NCBI GenBank assembly: GCA_023958085.1
Contig: JAMLGI010000002.1
Coordinates: forward strand, 141,528-205,527
DNA length: 64,000 nt
Direction: 5' to 3'
Source: Solirubrobacterales bacterium
Lineage (GTDB): Bacteria > Actinomycetota > Thermoleophilia > Solirubrobacterales > 70-9
The notes under the pieces are model-generated. The model was not told the origin of the DNA. It saw only the letters and a list, made by a program, of their open reading frames with translations, and made no database searches. The stretch's first letter is position 1. Each line of letters begins with the position of its first letter. This document shows, one piece after another, positions 41,920-51,545 of the stretch. Made by a program: the position numbers and the translations under genes.

Positions 41920-42993
41920 TCAGCCGCCTATTGCGTTCATTCCGCGATCCGGCTGGAGAAAACCGGGATCGTTGATGCCGTGACCGGGCAGCTTGCGCCA
42001 GATCGAGTGGCGCAGCATCGATTCCAGCTCGCTGTCCGAGCCGCCGCCACGGAGAACCGGCTTCAGATCATGCTCGGTCCGGGCGAAAAGGCAGTTACGA
42101 AGCTGACCGTCAGCGGTCAGCCTCAGCCGGTCACAGTTGCCGCAAAACGGTGCCGTGACCGATGCGATCACTCCGACCGTGTGGGGACCCCCGTCCAGGG
42201 TGAAGGTCTCGGCCGGCGCCCCGCCTCGCCCCGGGATCTCGGCCAGATCGAAGCGCTCGCCGAGCGCCGTCAGGATCTCGTCCCGGGTCACCATCTCGCC
42301 CCGGTCCCAGGTATGTCCGGCGTCGAGCGGCATCTGTTCGATGAACCTCATCTGGGCGTCGTTCTCGATCGCGAACTCGACCAGGTCGACCAGTTCGTCG
42401 TCGTTCACCCCGCGCATCGCGACCGCGTTCAGCTTGAGTGGTTTGAGGCCGGAGTCCCGGGCGGCCCCGATTCCGGCGATCACCCGATCCAGCTTGTCGC
42501 GCCGGGTCAGCTCGAAGAAGCGGTCGCGGCGCAGGGTGTCGATCGAGATGTTGAGCCTTGCGAGTCCGGAGTCGACCAGCCCGGGGAGCATCTGTGGCAG
42601 CTTGATCCCGTTGGTGGTCACCGCCACCCGGACCGGTCCGCCGGGGCCCTTCAGTTGTGAGGTGCGACGGACCACCTCGGCCACATCGGCATAGAGCAGT
42701 GGCTCGCCACCGGTCAACCGGATCGTGGTGATTCCCAGGCCGACCGCGACCCCGGCTACCCGAACCAGCTCGTCGGTCGAAAGCACGCTCTCCTGCGCCA
42801 TCCACTCCACACCTTCGGCCGGCATGCAGTAGCGGCACCGGAGCGAGCACTTGTCGGTGAGCGAGATTCTCAGATCCCGGTGGACCCGGCCGTAAGTGTC
42901 GACCAGCGGTCCCTCGGTCGGGGCCGGGTCCCGGCTGTCCGGAAACGGGTCGAGGCTGCGTACCCGGCCCGGGGTGAGGATCTCAGGATTCAC
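41920..42993 (-). CDS. moaA: GTP 3',8-cyclase MoaA
   Basis: The radical-SAM cluster CSLRCRYCM is near residue 50, followed by RLTGGEPLL, the C-terminal Fe-S site (NCDRLRLTADGQLRNCLF) and the terminal GG (MNAIGG) needed for GTP cyclisation. The 357-residue length is typical. It catalyses the first step of molybdopterin synthesis. The start overlaps the moaE stop by four bases. Confidence 0.96.
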   Translation of the reverse strand: MNPEILTPGRVRSLDPFPDSRDPAPTEGPLVDTYGRVHRDLRISLTDKCSLRCRYCMPAEGVEWMAQESVLSTDELVRVAGVAVGLGITTIRLTGGEPLLYADVAEVVRRTSQLKGPGGPVRVAVTTNGIKLPQMLPGLVDSGLARLNISIDTLRRDRFFELTRRDKLDRVIAGIGAARDSGLKPLKLNAVAMRGVNDDELVDLVEFAIENDAQMRFIEQMPLDAGHTWDRGEMVTRDEILTALGERFDLAEIPGRGGAPAETFTLDGGPHTVGVIASVTAPFCGNCDRLRLTADGQLRNCLFARTEHDLKPVLRGGGSDSELESMLRHSIWRKLPGHGINDPGFLQPDRGMNAIGG

Positions 42994-43418
42994 CGGATAC
43001 CGACCCAGGTTCCGGCTCCGTCCACCTCGATCTGCCGCTTCCAGATCGGCAACTCCAGTTTGATCGCCTCGACCAGCTCACGACTGACAGAGTAGGCCTC
43101 CTCCCGGTGGGCCGCGGCCACGCAGGCGACGAGGGCGAGACCACCGACCGGAACACGACCGATCCGATGGCTCACCGCCAGCCTTGTGCCCGGCGTGGCG
43201 ACCCGGGAAGCGATCTCGCTGATGATCCGGTCGGCATCCGGATGGCAGCTGTACTCGATCGATTCGACCTCGGACGCTGCACCCGGATCGTGGTTGCGGA
43301 TCCGGCCGATGAAGTTCACCACCGCACCAAAGGCGGGATCGGCGACCGCTCCCAGATGCTCATCGAGACTCAGTGGCAAGTCGGTGACACGGGTAAACGC
43401 AACCGAACCTGGTGTCAT
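42990..43418 (-). CDS. moaE: molybdopterin synthase catalytic subunit MoaE
   Basis: The 142-residue protein contains GAVVNFIGRIRNHD, IEYSCHPDADRII, VSHRIGRVPVGGLALVACVAAAHREEAY and LVEAIKLELPIWKRQI. The final Lys pair region is the MoaE active site that accepts sulfur from MoaD. It is between mog and moaA with four-base overlaps on both sides. Confidence 0.95.
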   Translation of the reverse strand: MTPGSVAFTRVTDLPLSLDEHLGAVADPAFGAVVNFIGRIRNHDPGAASEVESIEYSCHPDADRIISEIASRVATPGTRLAVSHRIGRVPVGGLALVACVAAAHREEAYSVSRELVEAIKLELPIWKRQIEVDGAGTWVGIR

Positions 43419-43930
43419 GGGTGATCCCCTCCCCCGAGCTGGTCAAGCGTGTGGCCGACGAGTGGGATCAGTAGGTCGAGACCATCGCGCACCCCGCCGG
43501 GAGAGCCGGGCAGGTTCACGATCAGCACCTCCTGACCGCCGGTTGCCCTTCCGGTACCGGCCAGGCCTCGTGAAAGAACTGCGGTCGGCACCTTCGACGC
43601 CCCCGCAGCTCGAATCGCCTCGGCGATACCGGGCAGTTCCCGGGTCAGGTGAGGACGGGTGCCTTCCGGGGTTTCATCGCGCGGGCCGATCCCGGTTCCA
43701 CCCAGGGTCAGGATCAGATCCACCTTCCCGGCGAGCGCCTGCGCGATCGCCGCGGAAACACTCTCGACCCCGTCCGGAATGACCTCGTGGGAGACCTTGG
43801 CGAACCTGGCTTCCTTCAGCCGTTCGACCGCAATCGTCCCGGAACGGTCCTCCCGCTCCCCGGCCGCGGAGCGGTCGGAAACGGTGATCACGACCACCGC
43901 CACCGTGGAGGGATTGAGGGGACCATCCAT
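43415..43930 (-). CDS. mog: molybdopterin adenylyltransferase (MogA/MoaB)
   Basis: The 171-residue protein has VVVITVSDRSAAGEREDRSG, LTLGGTGIGPRDETPE and VLIVNLPGSPGGVRDGL, the MoCF/MogA-type nucleotide-binding motifs. It adenylates molybdopterin before metal insertion by MoeA. It is the first gene of the leftward mog-moaE-moaA operon. Confidence 0.95.
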   Translation of the reverse strand: MDGPLNPSTVAVVVITVSDRSAAGEREDRSGTIAVERLKEARFAKVSHEVIPDGVESVSAAIAQALAGKVDLILTLGGTGIGPRDETPEGTRPHLTRELPGIAEAIRAAGASKVPTAVLSRGLAGTGRATGGQEVLIVNLPGSPGGVRDGLDLLIPLVGHTLDQLGGGDHP

Positions 43931-43988
43931 GGGCCGGACCTTATTGGACCGACCCTCTCGTCCGGGCCGGGGAACTACTGAAACAAAG

Positions 43989-44064
43989 TCGGGGCGACTG
44001 GATTCGAACCAGCGAAACCTCCCGCCCCCAAAGCGGGCGCTCTACCAGGCTGAGCTACGCCCCG
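43989..44064 (-). tRNA. tRNA-Pro (TGG)
   Basis: Cloverleaf with acceptor CGGGGCG/CGCCCCG, anticodon stem CCCGC/GCGGG, loop TTTGGGG (anticodon TGG) and T arm TTCGAAT. Confidence 0.93.
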
Positions 44065-44076
44065 AAAGCGAGGAGT

Positions 44077-44715
44077 CTATCCCCACTCGGCTCGAATCAG
44101 ATCCATCCATGCCTGAAGGCGCGCGCGAAGCTGGGTGTCGCCCATCGAGACGGTAAGTACACCGTGCACCGATCGCCATGTCCGCCCAGTCAGGCGGTTG
44201 CTGTTCGACTTCCTTTGGAGATTTATCTGATCGGGCTTCACTCCCAGAGTCCGTCCCCAGAACTGTTGGAGTTCACGGACATCCTGGTCAGCGTGATACT
44301 GAACCGAATACCGGACCTTGTTGGCACCCAGTCGCAAGATCCAGTCGTTTGCGAGCTTGACAATAGTCGGGTCGGAGTTGCAGACCGCCACGGTGTTTCG
44401 GCTTCGCTTGGACCCCTCGCCCAAGTAGATACATATGAAGTCCCGGAAGGTTGGATCTTTGACCAATTCCTCGAACTCTTCCAGGCCCTGCCGGTAGGCC
44501 TCCTCCCGCTTGCGTTTCGCCCGCTCGCTGTTCGCCCTGGAAGCCGCCAGCCGTCGTTTCGACTGCCTTTCCGTTTCCGGGATTGGCAACTTCCTCACCC
44601 AGTAAAAAACCGTGGTGCGGGAAATCGCCAGACGTTCTGAGATCTGATCGATCGTCAGCTTTTTCTCCAGCCTCATCCGGACTGCTTTCTGTCTGATGTA
44701 ATCCGGATGAGACAC
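44077..44715 (-). CDS. HTH protein of unknown function (SHPDYIRQKAVRMR family)
   Basis: I start at the GTG at 44715, since sequence further upstream overlaps the epimerase gene. The 212-residue protein has an N-terminal helix-turn-helix (LTIDQISERLAISRTTVFYWVRKL), a charged linker, and a C-terminal domain with FRDFICIYLGEGSKRSRNTVAVCNSDP, YSVQYHADQDVRELQQFWG and RKSNSNRLTGRTWRSVHGVLTV. The YLGEGSK.....CNSDP layout recalls a LAGLIDADG-like core, but this is only a resemblance. It lies next to tRNA-Pro. Function unknown. Confidence 0.7.
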   Translation of the reverse strand: MSHPDYIRQKAVRMRLEKKLTIDQISERLAISRTTVFYWVRKLPIPETERQSKRRLAASRANSERAKRKREEAYRQGLEEFEELVKDPTFRDFICIYLGEGSKRSRNTVAVCNSDPTIVKLANDWILRLGANKVRYSVQYHADQDVRELQQFWGRTLGVKPDQINLQRKSNSNRLTGRTWRSVHGVLTVSMGDTQLRARLQAWMDLIRAEWG

Positions 44716-44824
44716 GAACGTATGTTCCCATTTGAATCGGACGGAAAAGGTGAATTGGTCGGTCCCGGCCGTAGGCTCTTTCGGGCGGGCGGAATTCCGG
44801 GAGAACCCGGGATTCCGAAGGCGC

Positions 44825-45781
44825 TCAGAGCCCGTTGGTCTCTCGCCAGGCGGTGAAGGCCTCGCGTGAGGTGTAGCGGGGGGTGTAGCCGAACTCCTCC
44901 TTGAGGCGGCGGTTGTCGAGGACCGGGCGGTAGCGGAGAAAGTCGGTCTGGGCAGGGCCGTGCTCGGTGAGCCCCAGTCGATGGCCGACTGCCAGGGCAC
45001 CCTTCAGAGCCCCGACCGGAATAGTCAGCACCCCCTTGCCGAGCTCAGCCGCAATTTCGTCCACCGTCATCGCCCCGTCCCCGGCCACGTTGAAGATCCC
45101 GGTCACCTCGCCGAGTACGGCCTGCAGCATCACCCCGACCACATCCTGATCCCAGATGAAGACGAACGGGGAGTCGGAGCCACGGATCTTCAGCAGCCGC
45201 TTCTTGCGGAAGAGATCGGTGATCTGGTTGTCCACCGTCTCCCCGAGGATCGTGCCGATCCGGAGGACCACCTGACCCAGCTCCGGACTGGTTTCCCTGA
45301 GGTCGGCCAGCATCTCCTCTACCAGGCGCTTGTGACGGCTGTAGGGGAAGGTGTCGTTGCCACGGACCGGGTCGTCCTCGGTCAGCCAGGCCGGACTGTC
45401 GGCGTGGTAGCCGTAGGCGGCCCCGGAGGAGGAAACCACCACCCGTCCGACTTCGTGTTCGAGGCAGGCATCGAACACGTTTTGCGAGCCGGTCACGTCG
45501 ACCGCGTACTCCTGCTCGACCGTGGTCGAGCGGCCCGGGTTGACGATCGAGGCGAGGTGGACCACGGTGTCGATCCGATGCTCACCGATCGCCGCCGAGA
45601 CCGCGGCAGCGTCGGTCACATCGACCACCACGTACTCGACTCCATCTGCCCGGTCACCTTCTTCCGGGATCCGCAGGTCGGCGCCGACCACGAGTTCCAC
45701 TTCGTCGGTCCGTCCGGCCAGTCCGGCCACCACCGAGCGTCCGAGAAATCCGGATCCGCCGGTCACGAGAACGCGCTTCAT
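44825..45781 (-). CDS. NAD-dependent epimerase/dehydratase
   Basis: Rossmann motif VTGGSGFLGRS, the SSSGAAYG catalytic Ser region and Y..K in YSRHKRL identify an extended short-chain dehydrogenase. The 318-residue length is typical of nucleotide-sugar epimerases, but the substrate cannot be assigned. It precedes the symporter gene on the opposite end of the same strand with a 21 bp gap to it. Confidence 0.9.
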   Translation of the reverse strand: MKRVLVTGGSGFLGRSVVAGLAGRTDEVELVVGADLRIPEEGDRADGVEYVVVDVTDAAAVSAAIGEHRIDTVVHLASIVNPGRSTTVEQEYAVDVTGSQNVFDACLEHEVGRVVVSSSGAAYGYHADSPAWLTEDDPVRGNDTFPYSRHKRLVEEMLADLRETSPELGQVVLRIGTILGETVDNQITDLFRKKRLLKIRGSDSPFVFIWDQDVVGVMLQAVLGEVTGIFNVAGDGAMTVDEIAAELGKGVLTIPVGALKGALAVGHRLGLTEHGPAQTDFLRYRPVLDNRRLKEEFGYTPRYTSREAFTAWRETNGL

Positions 45782-45802
45782 CCAAACCTCCGCATTAACC
45801 GA

Positions 45803-46816
45803 TCATCCCTCTTCTGCCACTCCAACTGGTGGCGGCTCCCCCCCACCCCGTTTGGCCCACCAGCCGGCCAGTATCAGCCCGACGAGAATGTCCCAGATCC
45901 CCCACCAGCCGGCGACCATCGCCATCCCGCCGAGCCCGCCGAAGAAGCTGAACACGATGCCGAGCCCGAGCCCGGTGTTCCGCACCCCGACCTCGAAGGT
46001 GATCGCCCGGCGGCTGCGTTCCGGCACCCGGAACCCGGCTGCGATCCCGTACCCGAGCGAGAGCGCCATCGTGTCCTGGAGAAACACTGCCAGGGCGACG
46101 ACCGGGATGTAGTCCCGAAAGGCCGCCAGGTTGGAGAAGAAGGCGATCAGGATGAAGGCGATCAGCGCCATCAGGCTGAACCGCCGGACCCACGGAATCG
46201 ACCTCGTCGCGAAGTCGGGTCGGCGATGGGCGATCGTCATCCCGATCGTGAACGGAATCCCGAGGATCAGAACGATGTCGGCCAGCATCTCGAGTGCACT
46301 GACATCGATCGACTTGAGAATCTCCGATGCTTCCGGATGGAGCCCGGCCCAGAGGGCGATGTTGAGCGGCATCAGGAAGATCGCCATCATGTTCGCGATC
46401 GCGGTCATCGAGACCGAAAGCGCCACATCCCCCTTCGAGCGGTAGGTGAGGATGTTGGAGATCGCCCCCGGCGGGCAGCAGGCGACCAGAATCATCCCCA
46501 GCGAGATCGAGGCCGAGAAACCGAGCAGGATCGAGAGGCCGAACGAAAATGCCGGCAGGAAGATGAACTGGGCGGCGATCCCGACCGCCATCGCCTTCGG
46601 CATCTTCGCGACCGCACGAAAGTCGCTCGTCTTCGTGTCCAGGGCGATCCCGAACATGAGGAAGGCCAGAACGAAGTTCAGCAGCAGCAGCGAGGAGTCG
46701 CTGAAGTTCAGGCGGACGTCATCGATGTCGGCCAGCGGCAGGCCGGAAAGGACTGTCGGCAGGTGAACCGCGGCCGTGGTGAGTTGAGTCGCAGTCTCGA
46801 TCACGGCCACGATCAT
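45803..46816 (-). CDS. bile acid:sodium symporter (BASS) family protein
   Basis: The 337-residue protein has about nine hydrophobic helices, with ACCPPGAISNILTYRSKGDVALSVSMTAI and VFEVGVRNTGLG-like (ITFEVGVRNTGLGLGI) segments characteristic of BASS/ASBT-type transporters. The NT-rich crossing motifs bind sodium. Substrates in bacteria include organic anions; none can be assigned here. Confidence 0.9.
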   Translation of the reverse strand: MIVAVIETATQLTTAAVHLPTVLSGLPLADIDDVRLNFSDSSLLLLNFVLAFLMFGIALDTKTSDFRAVAKMPKAMAVGIAAQFIFLPAFSFGLSILLGFSASISLGMILVACCPPGAISNILTYRSKGDVALSVSMTAIANMMAIFLMPLNIALWAGLHPEASEILKSIDVSALEMLADIVLILGIPFTIGMTIAHRRPDFATRSIPWVRRFSLMALIAFILIAFFSNLAAFRDYIPVVALAVFLQDTMALSLGYGIAAGFRVPERSRRAITFEVGVRNTGLGLGIVFSFFGGLGGMAMVAGWWGIWDILVGLILAGWWAKRGGGEPPPVGVAEEG

Positions 46817-46824
46817 GGCCCCGG

Positions 46825-48168
46825 TCAGGCCGCCCCGCCGACCAGGGCCAGATGCTCCTTGATCGCCGCCCGGTAGGCGTCCTTGTTGACGTAGTACGGC
46901 AGGCGATCAAGCTGGCGGTAGTTGTACCCGGCGAAGAGGTCCGGTTTCGGTCCGTTCACCCGGCGCCACAGCTCCTCGGCCCGGGTCGGATCACGCTCCC
47001 CGGCGAGGATGAACTCCGCCACCAGATCCGACTGGTTGGAGCGTCCCTGCCAGCCGAGACCGGTCGCCTCGACCATGCCGAGCACGAACAGGTTGCGGTG
47101 CTTCGGGGTGAAGATGTTGAGGTACAGGTCGGGATGGTTACCGGACCAGTTGAGGTGTTCCGGATCGATGAACGGGTAGTGGAGCCGGTAGCCGGTGGCC
47201 AGCATCACCAGGTCGTACTCGCCTTCGGTGCCGTCGGTGAACCGTGCTCCGTCAGGGGTGAAGCTCTCGATGTTGTTGCGGACCCGGATGTCGCCGTGGC
47301 CGGCGTAGTAGAGCACCTGGGTGTTCATCACCGGATGGGTTTCGTAGATCCGTCCGGTCGGTTCGGGGAAGCCGAGTCGGGCCGGATTGCCGGTCAGGAA
47401 ACGAATGAACCTGCCGTCTATCCGGGTCTTGAGGAAGGCCGGCAGAGCGTGGCCCTCGTTCAGGGTGTCGGAGGGCCGTCCGAAGATGTACTTGGGGAAG
47501 AACCAGTAGCCGGAGCGCATGCTCATCTCGATCGAGCGGGCGTAGTGGACCGCGTCCACGGCGATGTCACAACCGGAGTTACCGGCGCCGATTATCAGCA
47601 CCCGCTTGTCGCGGAAGATGTCGGGCCGCTTGTAGGTCGAGGTGTGGAGGATCTCGCCACTGAACTCGTTCTGCCCGGGGAACTCCGGCAGGCTCGGCTC
47701 GGAGAGGATTCCGTTGGCGATCAAGAGCCCGGCGTAGCGACCGGTCTCCTCCTCCCCGGTTTCCAGGTCCCGGACCGTGATTCGCCAGGGGGAGCCGTCG
47801 CCGTCGGATTCCGGCTCGGCCCGGATCACCTCGGTGGCGAAGCGGAAGTGACGCCGCAGATCGAAGGTCTCGGCGTAGTCCCGGAAGTAGGTTCGCATCT
47901 CCCAGTGGCTGGGGAAGTCGGCGACCTCGTCCCGCATCGGCATCTCGTCGTATGCGGTGGTCGTCTTGGACGAGATCAGGTGGGCCGACTCGTACATGGT
48001 CGATTTCGGGCTCTCGATGTCCCAGAGCCCGCCGACGTCGGTGTGGATCTCGAACCCGATAAACGGGATCCCTCGCCGGGCCAGGTTCCGCGCCGCGGCC
48101 AGCCCGCTCGGTCCGGCCCCGACAACTGCCCAAGGCAGACTCTCTCCCTGCGTCTCCTCCGAACTCAT
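46825..48168 (-). CDS. flavin-containing monooxygenase-like NAD(P)-binding protein
   Basis: I use the ATG at 48168 (MSSEETQGESLPWAVVGAGPSG). The 447-residue protein has an FAD GxGxxG motif (VVGAGPSGLAAARNLARRG), an NADP motif (VLIIGAGNSGCDIAVDA) and YDLVMLATGYRLHYPF (the ATG motif), matching class B FMO/Baeyer-Villiger-like enzymes. The substrate is unknown. It lies 8 bp upstream of the BASS transporter gene, so uptake and oxidation of one compound is a reasonable guess. Confidence 0.9.
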   Translation of the reverse strand: MSSEETQGESLPWAVVGAGPSGLAAARNLARRGIPFIGFEIHTDVGGLWDIESPKSTMYESAHLISSKTTTAYDEMPMRDEVADFPSHWEMRTYFRDYAETFDLRRHFRFATEVIRAEPESDGDGSPWRITVRDLETGEEETGRYAGLLIANGILSEPSLPEFPGQNEFSGEILHTSTYKRPDIFRDKRVLIIGAGNSGCDIAVDAVHYARSIEMSMRSGYWFFPKYIFGRPSDTLNEGHALPAFLKTRIDGRFIRFLTGNPARLGFPEPTGRIYETHPVMNTQVLYYAGHGDIRVRNNIESFTPDGARFTDGTEGEYDLVMLATGYRLHYPFIDPEHLNWSGNHPDLYLNIFTPKHRNLFVLGMVEATGLGWQGRSNQSDLVAEFILAGERDPTRAEELWRRVNGPKPDLFAGYNYRQLDRLPYYVNKDAYRAAIKEHLALVGGAA

Positions 48169-48299
48169 GGCGGTGATCCTAAATGGAATGCCCCCGGGAA
48201 ATCGCCGACATGTCGGAAATCCGGCACTATGCCGGAAAATCGACATCTCGCTGGCTTGGGGGGCGGGATTTCCGCCCCTCTTCGGGATACGGTGGGGCC

Positions 48300-49568
48300 A
48301 TGGCCGAGGTCCTGCCTTTCACCGCGCTTCACTACAACCTCGACGCCGTCGGTCCGCTGGGGACGGTCACCGCTCCGCCGTATGACGTGATTGACGGCGA
48401 AGAACGGGCGCGGCTGCTGGAGCGCTCGCCCTTCAACGTGGTGGCGCTCGATCTCCCCGAAGCCTCCTCACCAGACGGCGACCGCTACCTGGCGGCCGGG
48501 GAAATCCTGGAGGAGTGGATCCTGAATGGAATTGTCACTCAGGACCGTGATCCCTCGATCTGGGCCCTCACCCAGGAGTTCGACCGTCCGGACGGCGGCC
48601 GCCAGACCCGTAACGCGATTCTCGCCCGGGTCCGGGTCGAGGATTACGGCCCGGGCAGGATCCGCCCGCACGAGCGCACCCAGCCCGGCCCGAAGCAGGA
48701 CCGTCTGGACCTGACCCGGGCGACCCGCTTCAACCTCTCCCCGATCTTCTCATTGACCAGCCGTGACCCCTGGCCCGCGGTCGCGGCCGCTACCACCGGG
48801 GAACCGTGGGGAGAGCTGACCGACGACGAGAACACCACCCACCGGCTCTGGCGGATCACCGACCCCGCGGTTCACTCGCAGGTGACCGAGACCCTGGCCG
48901 ACGCCGAGCTCCTGATCGCCGACGGCCACCACCGTTACGAGACCGCCCGTGCCTACCGGGACGAGATCGGCGGCGAGGGCGCGCACTGCTACACCCTGAT
49001 GGCCCTGACCGGGCTGGATGATCCGGGCCTCGCGGTCTTCCCCACCCATCGGCTGCTCACCGGACTCGCCGACCCGGACCTGCACGACCGGTTCGAGCGG
49101 GGTCTGTTCGACGCGTTCAAGGTCGAAGAGACCGCCGGCGAAGGATCGGAAGGCATTGATCCTTCTGGGATGGCGGGGCCGGGATGCTTCGGCTACCTCG
49201 ACGGACTCGGCGGGCGGCATCTGCGGCTCCGCCTCGGCGACCCGGATGCCCTGAACGGCCTTCTGCCCGACTGCTCCGAAGCCTTCCGCAACCTCGACGC
49301 CGCGATTCTCGAACGGATCGTTTTCAACGGACTGCTCGGCATGAGCCCCGGGGACGTCGAGGCCAAACGTGGCCTCGCCTACGCCCGCACGATCACCGAC
49401 GCGGAGGCCGCGATCACCGACGGCACCGCGCAGGCGGCCTTCATCCTTCGCCCCACCCCGATCGAACAGGTCCGGGCGGTCGCCGCCGCCGGCGAGACCA
49501 TGCCACCGAAATCCACGTTCTTCCACCCCAAGCTGCTCTCCGGAATGGCCTTCAACCCGCTGAGCTGA
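48300..49568 (+). CDS. DUF1015 family protein
   Basis: The 422-residue protein matches DUF1015 (SerC-associated, HprK-like) by PFTALHYN, APPYDVIDGEERARLLERSPFNVVALDLPE, IRPHERTQPGPKQDRLDLTRATRFNLSPIF, LIADGHHRYETARAYRDE and TMPPKSTFFHPKLLSG. Some members have been linked to D-serine/glycerate-type kinase chemistry; I do not assign one. It is divergent from the FMO-like gene. Confidence 0.9.
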   Translation: MAEVLPFTALHYNLDAVGPLGTVTAPPYDVIDGEERARLLERSPFNVVALDLPEASSPDGDRYLAAGEILEEWILNGIVTQDRDPSIWALTQEFDRPDGGRQTRNAILARVRVEDYGPGRIRPHERTQPGPKQDRLDLTRATRFNLSPIFSLTSRDPWPAVAAATTGEPWGELTDDENTTHRLWRITDPAVHSQVTETLADAELLIADGHHRYETARAYRDEIGGEGAHCYTLMALTGLDDPGLAVFPTHRLLTGLADPDLHDRFERGLFDAFKVEETAGEGSEGIDPSGMAGPGCFGYLDGLGGRHLRLRLGDPDALNGLLPDCSEAFRNLDAAILERIVFNGLLGMSPGDVEAKRGLAYARTITDAEAAITDGTAQAAFILRPTPIEQVRAVAAAGETMPPKSTFFHPKLLSGMAFNPLS

Positions 49569-49598
49569 GGGCGAAAATGCCGGCTGAAAGCGGCGGGT

Positions 49599-50768
49599 TC
49601 ATGGCTCGGCGGTGGCCGGACCGGGCCCGGGAGCTGGTTCGCGGACCCGCTTCAGATCAGCCGCGATGCCGACCGCGGCGGCAACCAGCGGGGCCGCGAC
49701 GATCAGGCCTATCGCCCCGAACAGCGCCCCGCCGGCGATCGTCACCACCAGAACGACCAGTGGATGGATCCCGAGGGTCGCTCCCATGGCGAAGGGTTGA
49801 ACCATCTGCTGAAGGATCCCGTTGGCCAGAAGCTGCACCACGATCATCCCGATCGCGGCCGACTCCCCGCCCGCTCCGAGTGCGATCAGGACGCTGAAGA
49901 CTCCGGCACTCCAGGCACCCAGATACGGGATGTAGCCGGCGATGAAGGTGACCGTGACGATCGCGGCCACGTGGGGAACCCCGATGATCAGCGAGCCGAC
50001 CGCGACCACCGCGGCGCTGAACGCGGCGACGATGGTCACGCCGGTGAAGTAGCCGCGCATCGAACTCGCCACCCGCGACGAAACCACCCGGGCCACGCTC
50101 CGTGGCAGTCCGCTGTGATCCTCGGCCCAAGTCCCGATTGTCGGGCCATCCTTGAGCATGAAGAACGTCCCCAGCGCCATCATCGCCGCAAAGAAGAACA
50201 GAGACGAGAGCTCCCGGATCCCGGACAGAACCCCCGTCAACAGTGTTGAGACAGCGTTCGATCCGCCCGACGACAGTCGCTCCGTCGCCGTTCCGGCCGA
50301 GCCCTCCGTCAGCCCCGTCCCCTTGAGCGCATCGGTGATGCTGCCCACGGCGCCCTTGAGTTCACGTTCGATCGAGCCCGCCTCACCGACTATCCCGTGC
50401 AGGATCACCAGAGAGAGCCCGAAGCCGACAGCCACCAGTCCCAGCAGGATCAGCACCGCCCCGAGCCCGCGCGGCAGGCCGATCCCGGCCAGACGGGTAA
50501 CCACCGGGCCGAGCACCGTGGCAACGATCGCCGCCGTGATCATCGGCATCAGGATCACCTCGGTCAGCGAGGCCAGCCAAACCAGGGCTCCGATCAGCAG
50601 GGCCACTCCCACCAGGAACCAGGCGCTCATCCCCAGTCGCTGCAGCCAGTCCGGTACGGGGAAGAGTCCGGTCAGCTCATCCGGGTCCAACTCGACCTGA
50701 TCGAGAACCTGATCCGAATCGGGCTGCTCGCCCCGTCGCCGCCGGATCGAAAATCTGCGCGTCCCCAT
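49599..50768 (-). CDS. AI-2E family transporter-like membrane protein
   Basis: The 389-residue protein has about seven or eight hydrophobic helices including AIVATVLGPVVTRLAGIGLPRGLGAVLILL, GYIPYLGAW and GATLGIHPLVVLVVTIAGGALFGAIGLIVAAPLVAA, all typical of the AI-2E/PerM family. Despite the name, members mostly transport other compounds or ions. It is convergent with DUF1015. Confidence 0.9.
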   Translation of the reverse strand: MGTRRFSIRRRRGEQPDSDQVLDQVELDPDELTGLFPVPDWLQRLGMSAWFLVGVALLIGALVWLASLTEVILMPMITAAIVATVLGPVVTRLAGIGLPRGLGAVLILLGLVAVGFGLSLVILHGIVGEAGSIERELKGAVGSITDALKGTGLTEGSAGTATERLSSGGSNAVSTLLTGVLSGIRELSSLFFFAAMMALGTFFMLKDGPTIGTWAEDHSGLPRSVARVVSSRVASSMRGYFTGVTIVAAFSAAVVAVGSLIIGVPHVAAIVTVTFIAGYIPYLGAWSAGVFSVLIALGAGGESAAIGMIVVQLLANGILQQMVQPFAMGATLGIHPLVVLVVTIAGGALFGAIGLIVAAPLVAAAVGIAADLKRVREPAPGPGPATAEP

Positions 50769-50954
50769 CTGCCGATCCTAGAATCCGGGGCGGCGGTAAC
50801 CGGGCCCACCTGCCCCTGCCATTTCCACCGGCACCGAGATGAACCTCGTCAGAGATCGCTACAACTTTCCTTCACCTCGATGAGGTGATTCGGGGTTACG
50901 ATCCCGCCAACCAGGCGTTCGGCAGCCTTTTGTCGCGGAACGTAGGATCGGGGC

Positions 50955-51545
50955 ATGGTCAAGATCTATACGAAGAAGGGTGACGACGGGACGACCAGCC
51001 TCTGGTACGGGGGCCGGGTCGAGAAGTCGGGCCTGCGGACGGATGCCTACGGGACGGTGGATGAAGCCTGTGCGGCGCTCGGGGTGGCCCGCTCGCTCTG
51101 TGGCCCCGACCAGGCGGAACTTGCGGCCGACATCCTCGGCCTCCAGGACGAGCTGTTCATCGCCGGGGCGGAGCTGGCGACCGCCCCGGACGCGGCCGAG
51201 CGGCGGCTGGTGGACGGCATCAGCCGGGTGACCGCCGAGATGACCGATGATCTGGACGCGAAGATAGACAGGTACATGGACCGGGTGGATCTGCCGCCCC
51301 AGTTCGTGATTCCGGGTGGCAACCAGCTTTCCGCCCAGCTCGATGTGGCCCGCACCCTGGTCCGCCGGGCCGAACGCAAGGTGGTCGCGATCAAGCTGGC
51401 CGACGAGCTCGCTTCGGAGGAGGTGCTCCGCTTCCTCAACCGGGCCTCCGATTACTGCTTTGCGATGTCCAGGTTCGCCGATGTGGACGATCCGGTTCTG
51501 TTTGAAGGCAAGCGAAGGGAGAAGCCGTGGACCCCGCGCGACTGA
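50955..51545 (+). CDS. PduO-type cob(I)yrinic acid a,c-diamide adenosyltransferase
   Basis: The 196-residue protein starts MVKIYTKKGDDGTTSLWYGGRVEKSGLRTDAYGTVDE and ends with ARTLVRRAERKVVAI...LRFLNRASDYCFAMSRF, both classical PduO/CobA2 motifs for ATP and cobalamin binding. It makes adenosylcobalamin from cob(I)alamin. It overlaps the OsmC-like gene by 19 bp. Confidence 0.93.
   Translation: MVKIYTKKGDDGTTSLWYGGRVEKSGLRTDAYGTVDEACAALGVARSLCGPDQAELAADILGLQDELFIAGAELATAPDAAERRLVDGISRVTAEMTDDLDAKIDRYMDRVDLPPQFVIPGGNQLSAQLDVARTLVRRAERKVVAIKLADELASEEVLRFLNRASDYCFAMSRFADVDDPVLFEGKRREKPWTPRD

Noticed and set aside
44960..46876. A 638-codon open frame on the + strand
   Set aside because: It runs antisense across the epimerase and BASS symporter genes, both with clear motifs; the product has biased His/Asp/Arg composition.
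46852..48390. A 512-codon + strand frame and the long frame at 62661-63935 on the - strand
   Set aside because: Both mirror well-supported genes (FMO-like protein and oxidase subunit I-like protein) and lack recognisable domains.
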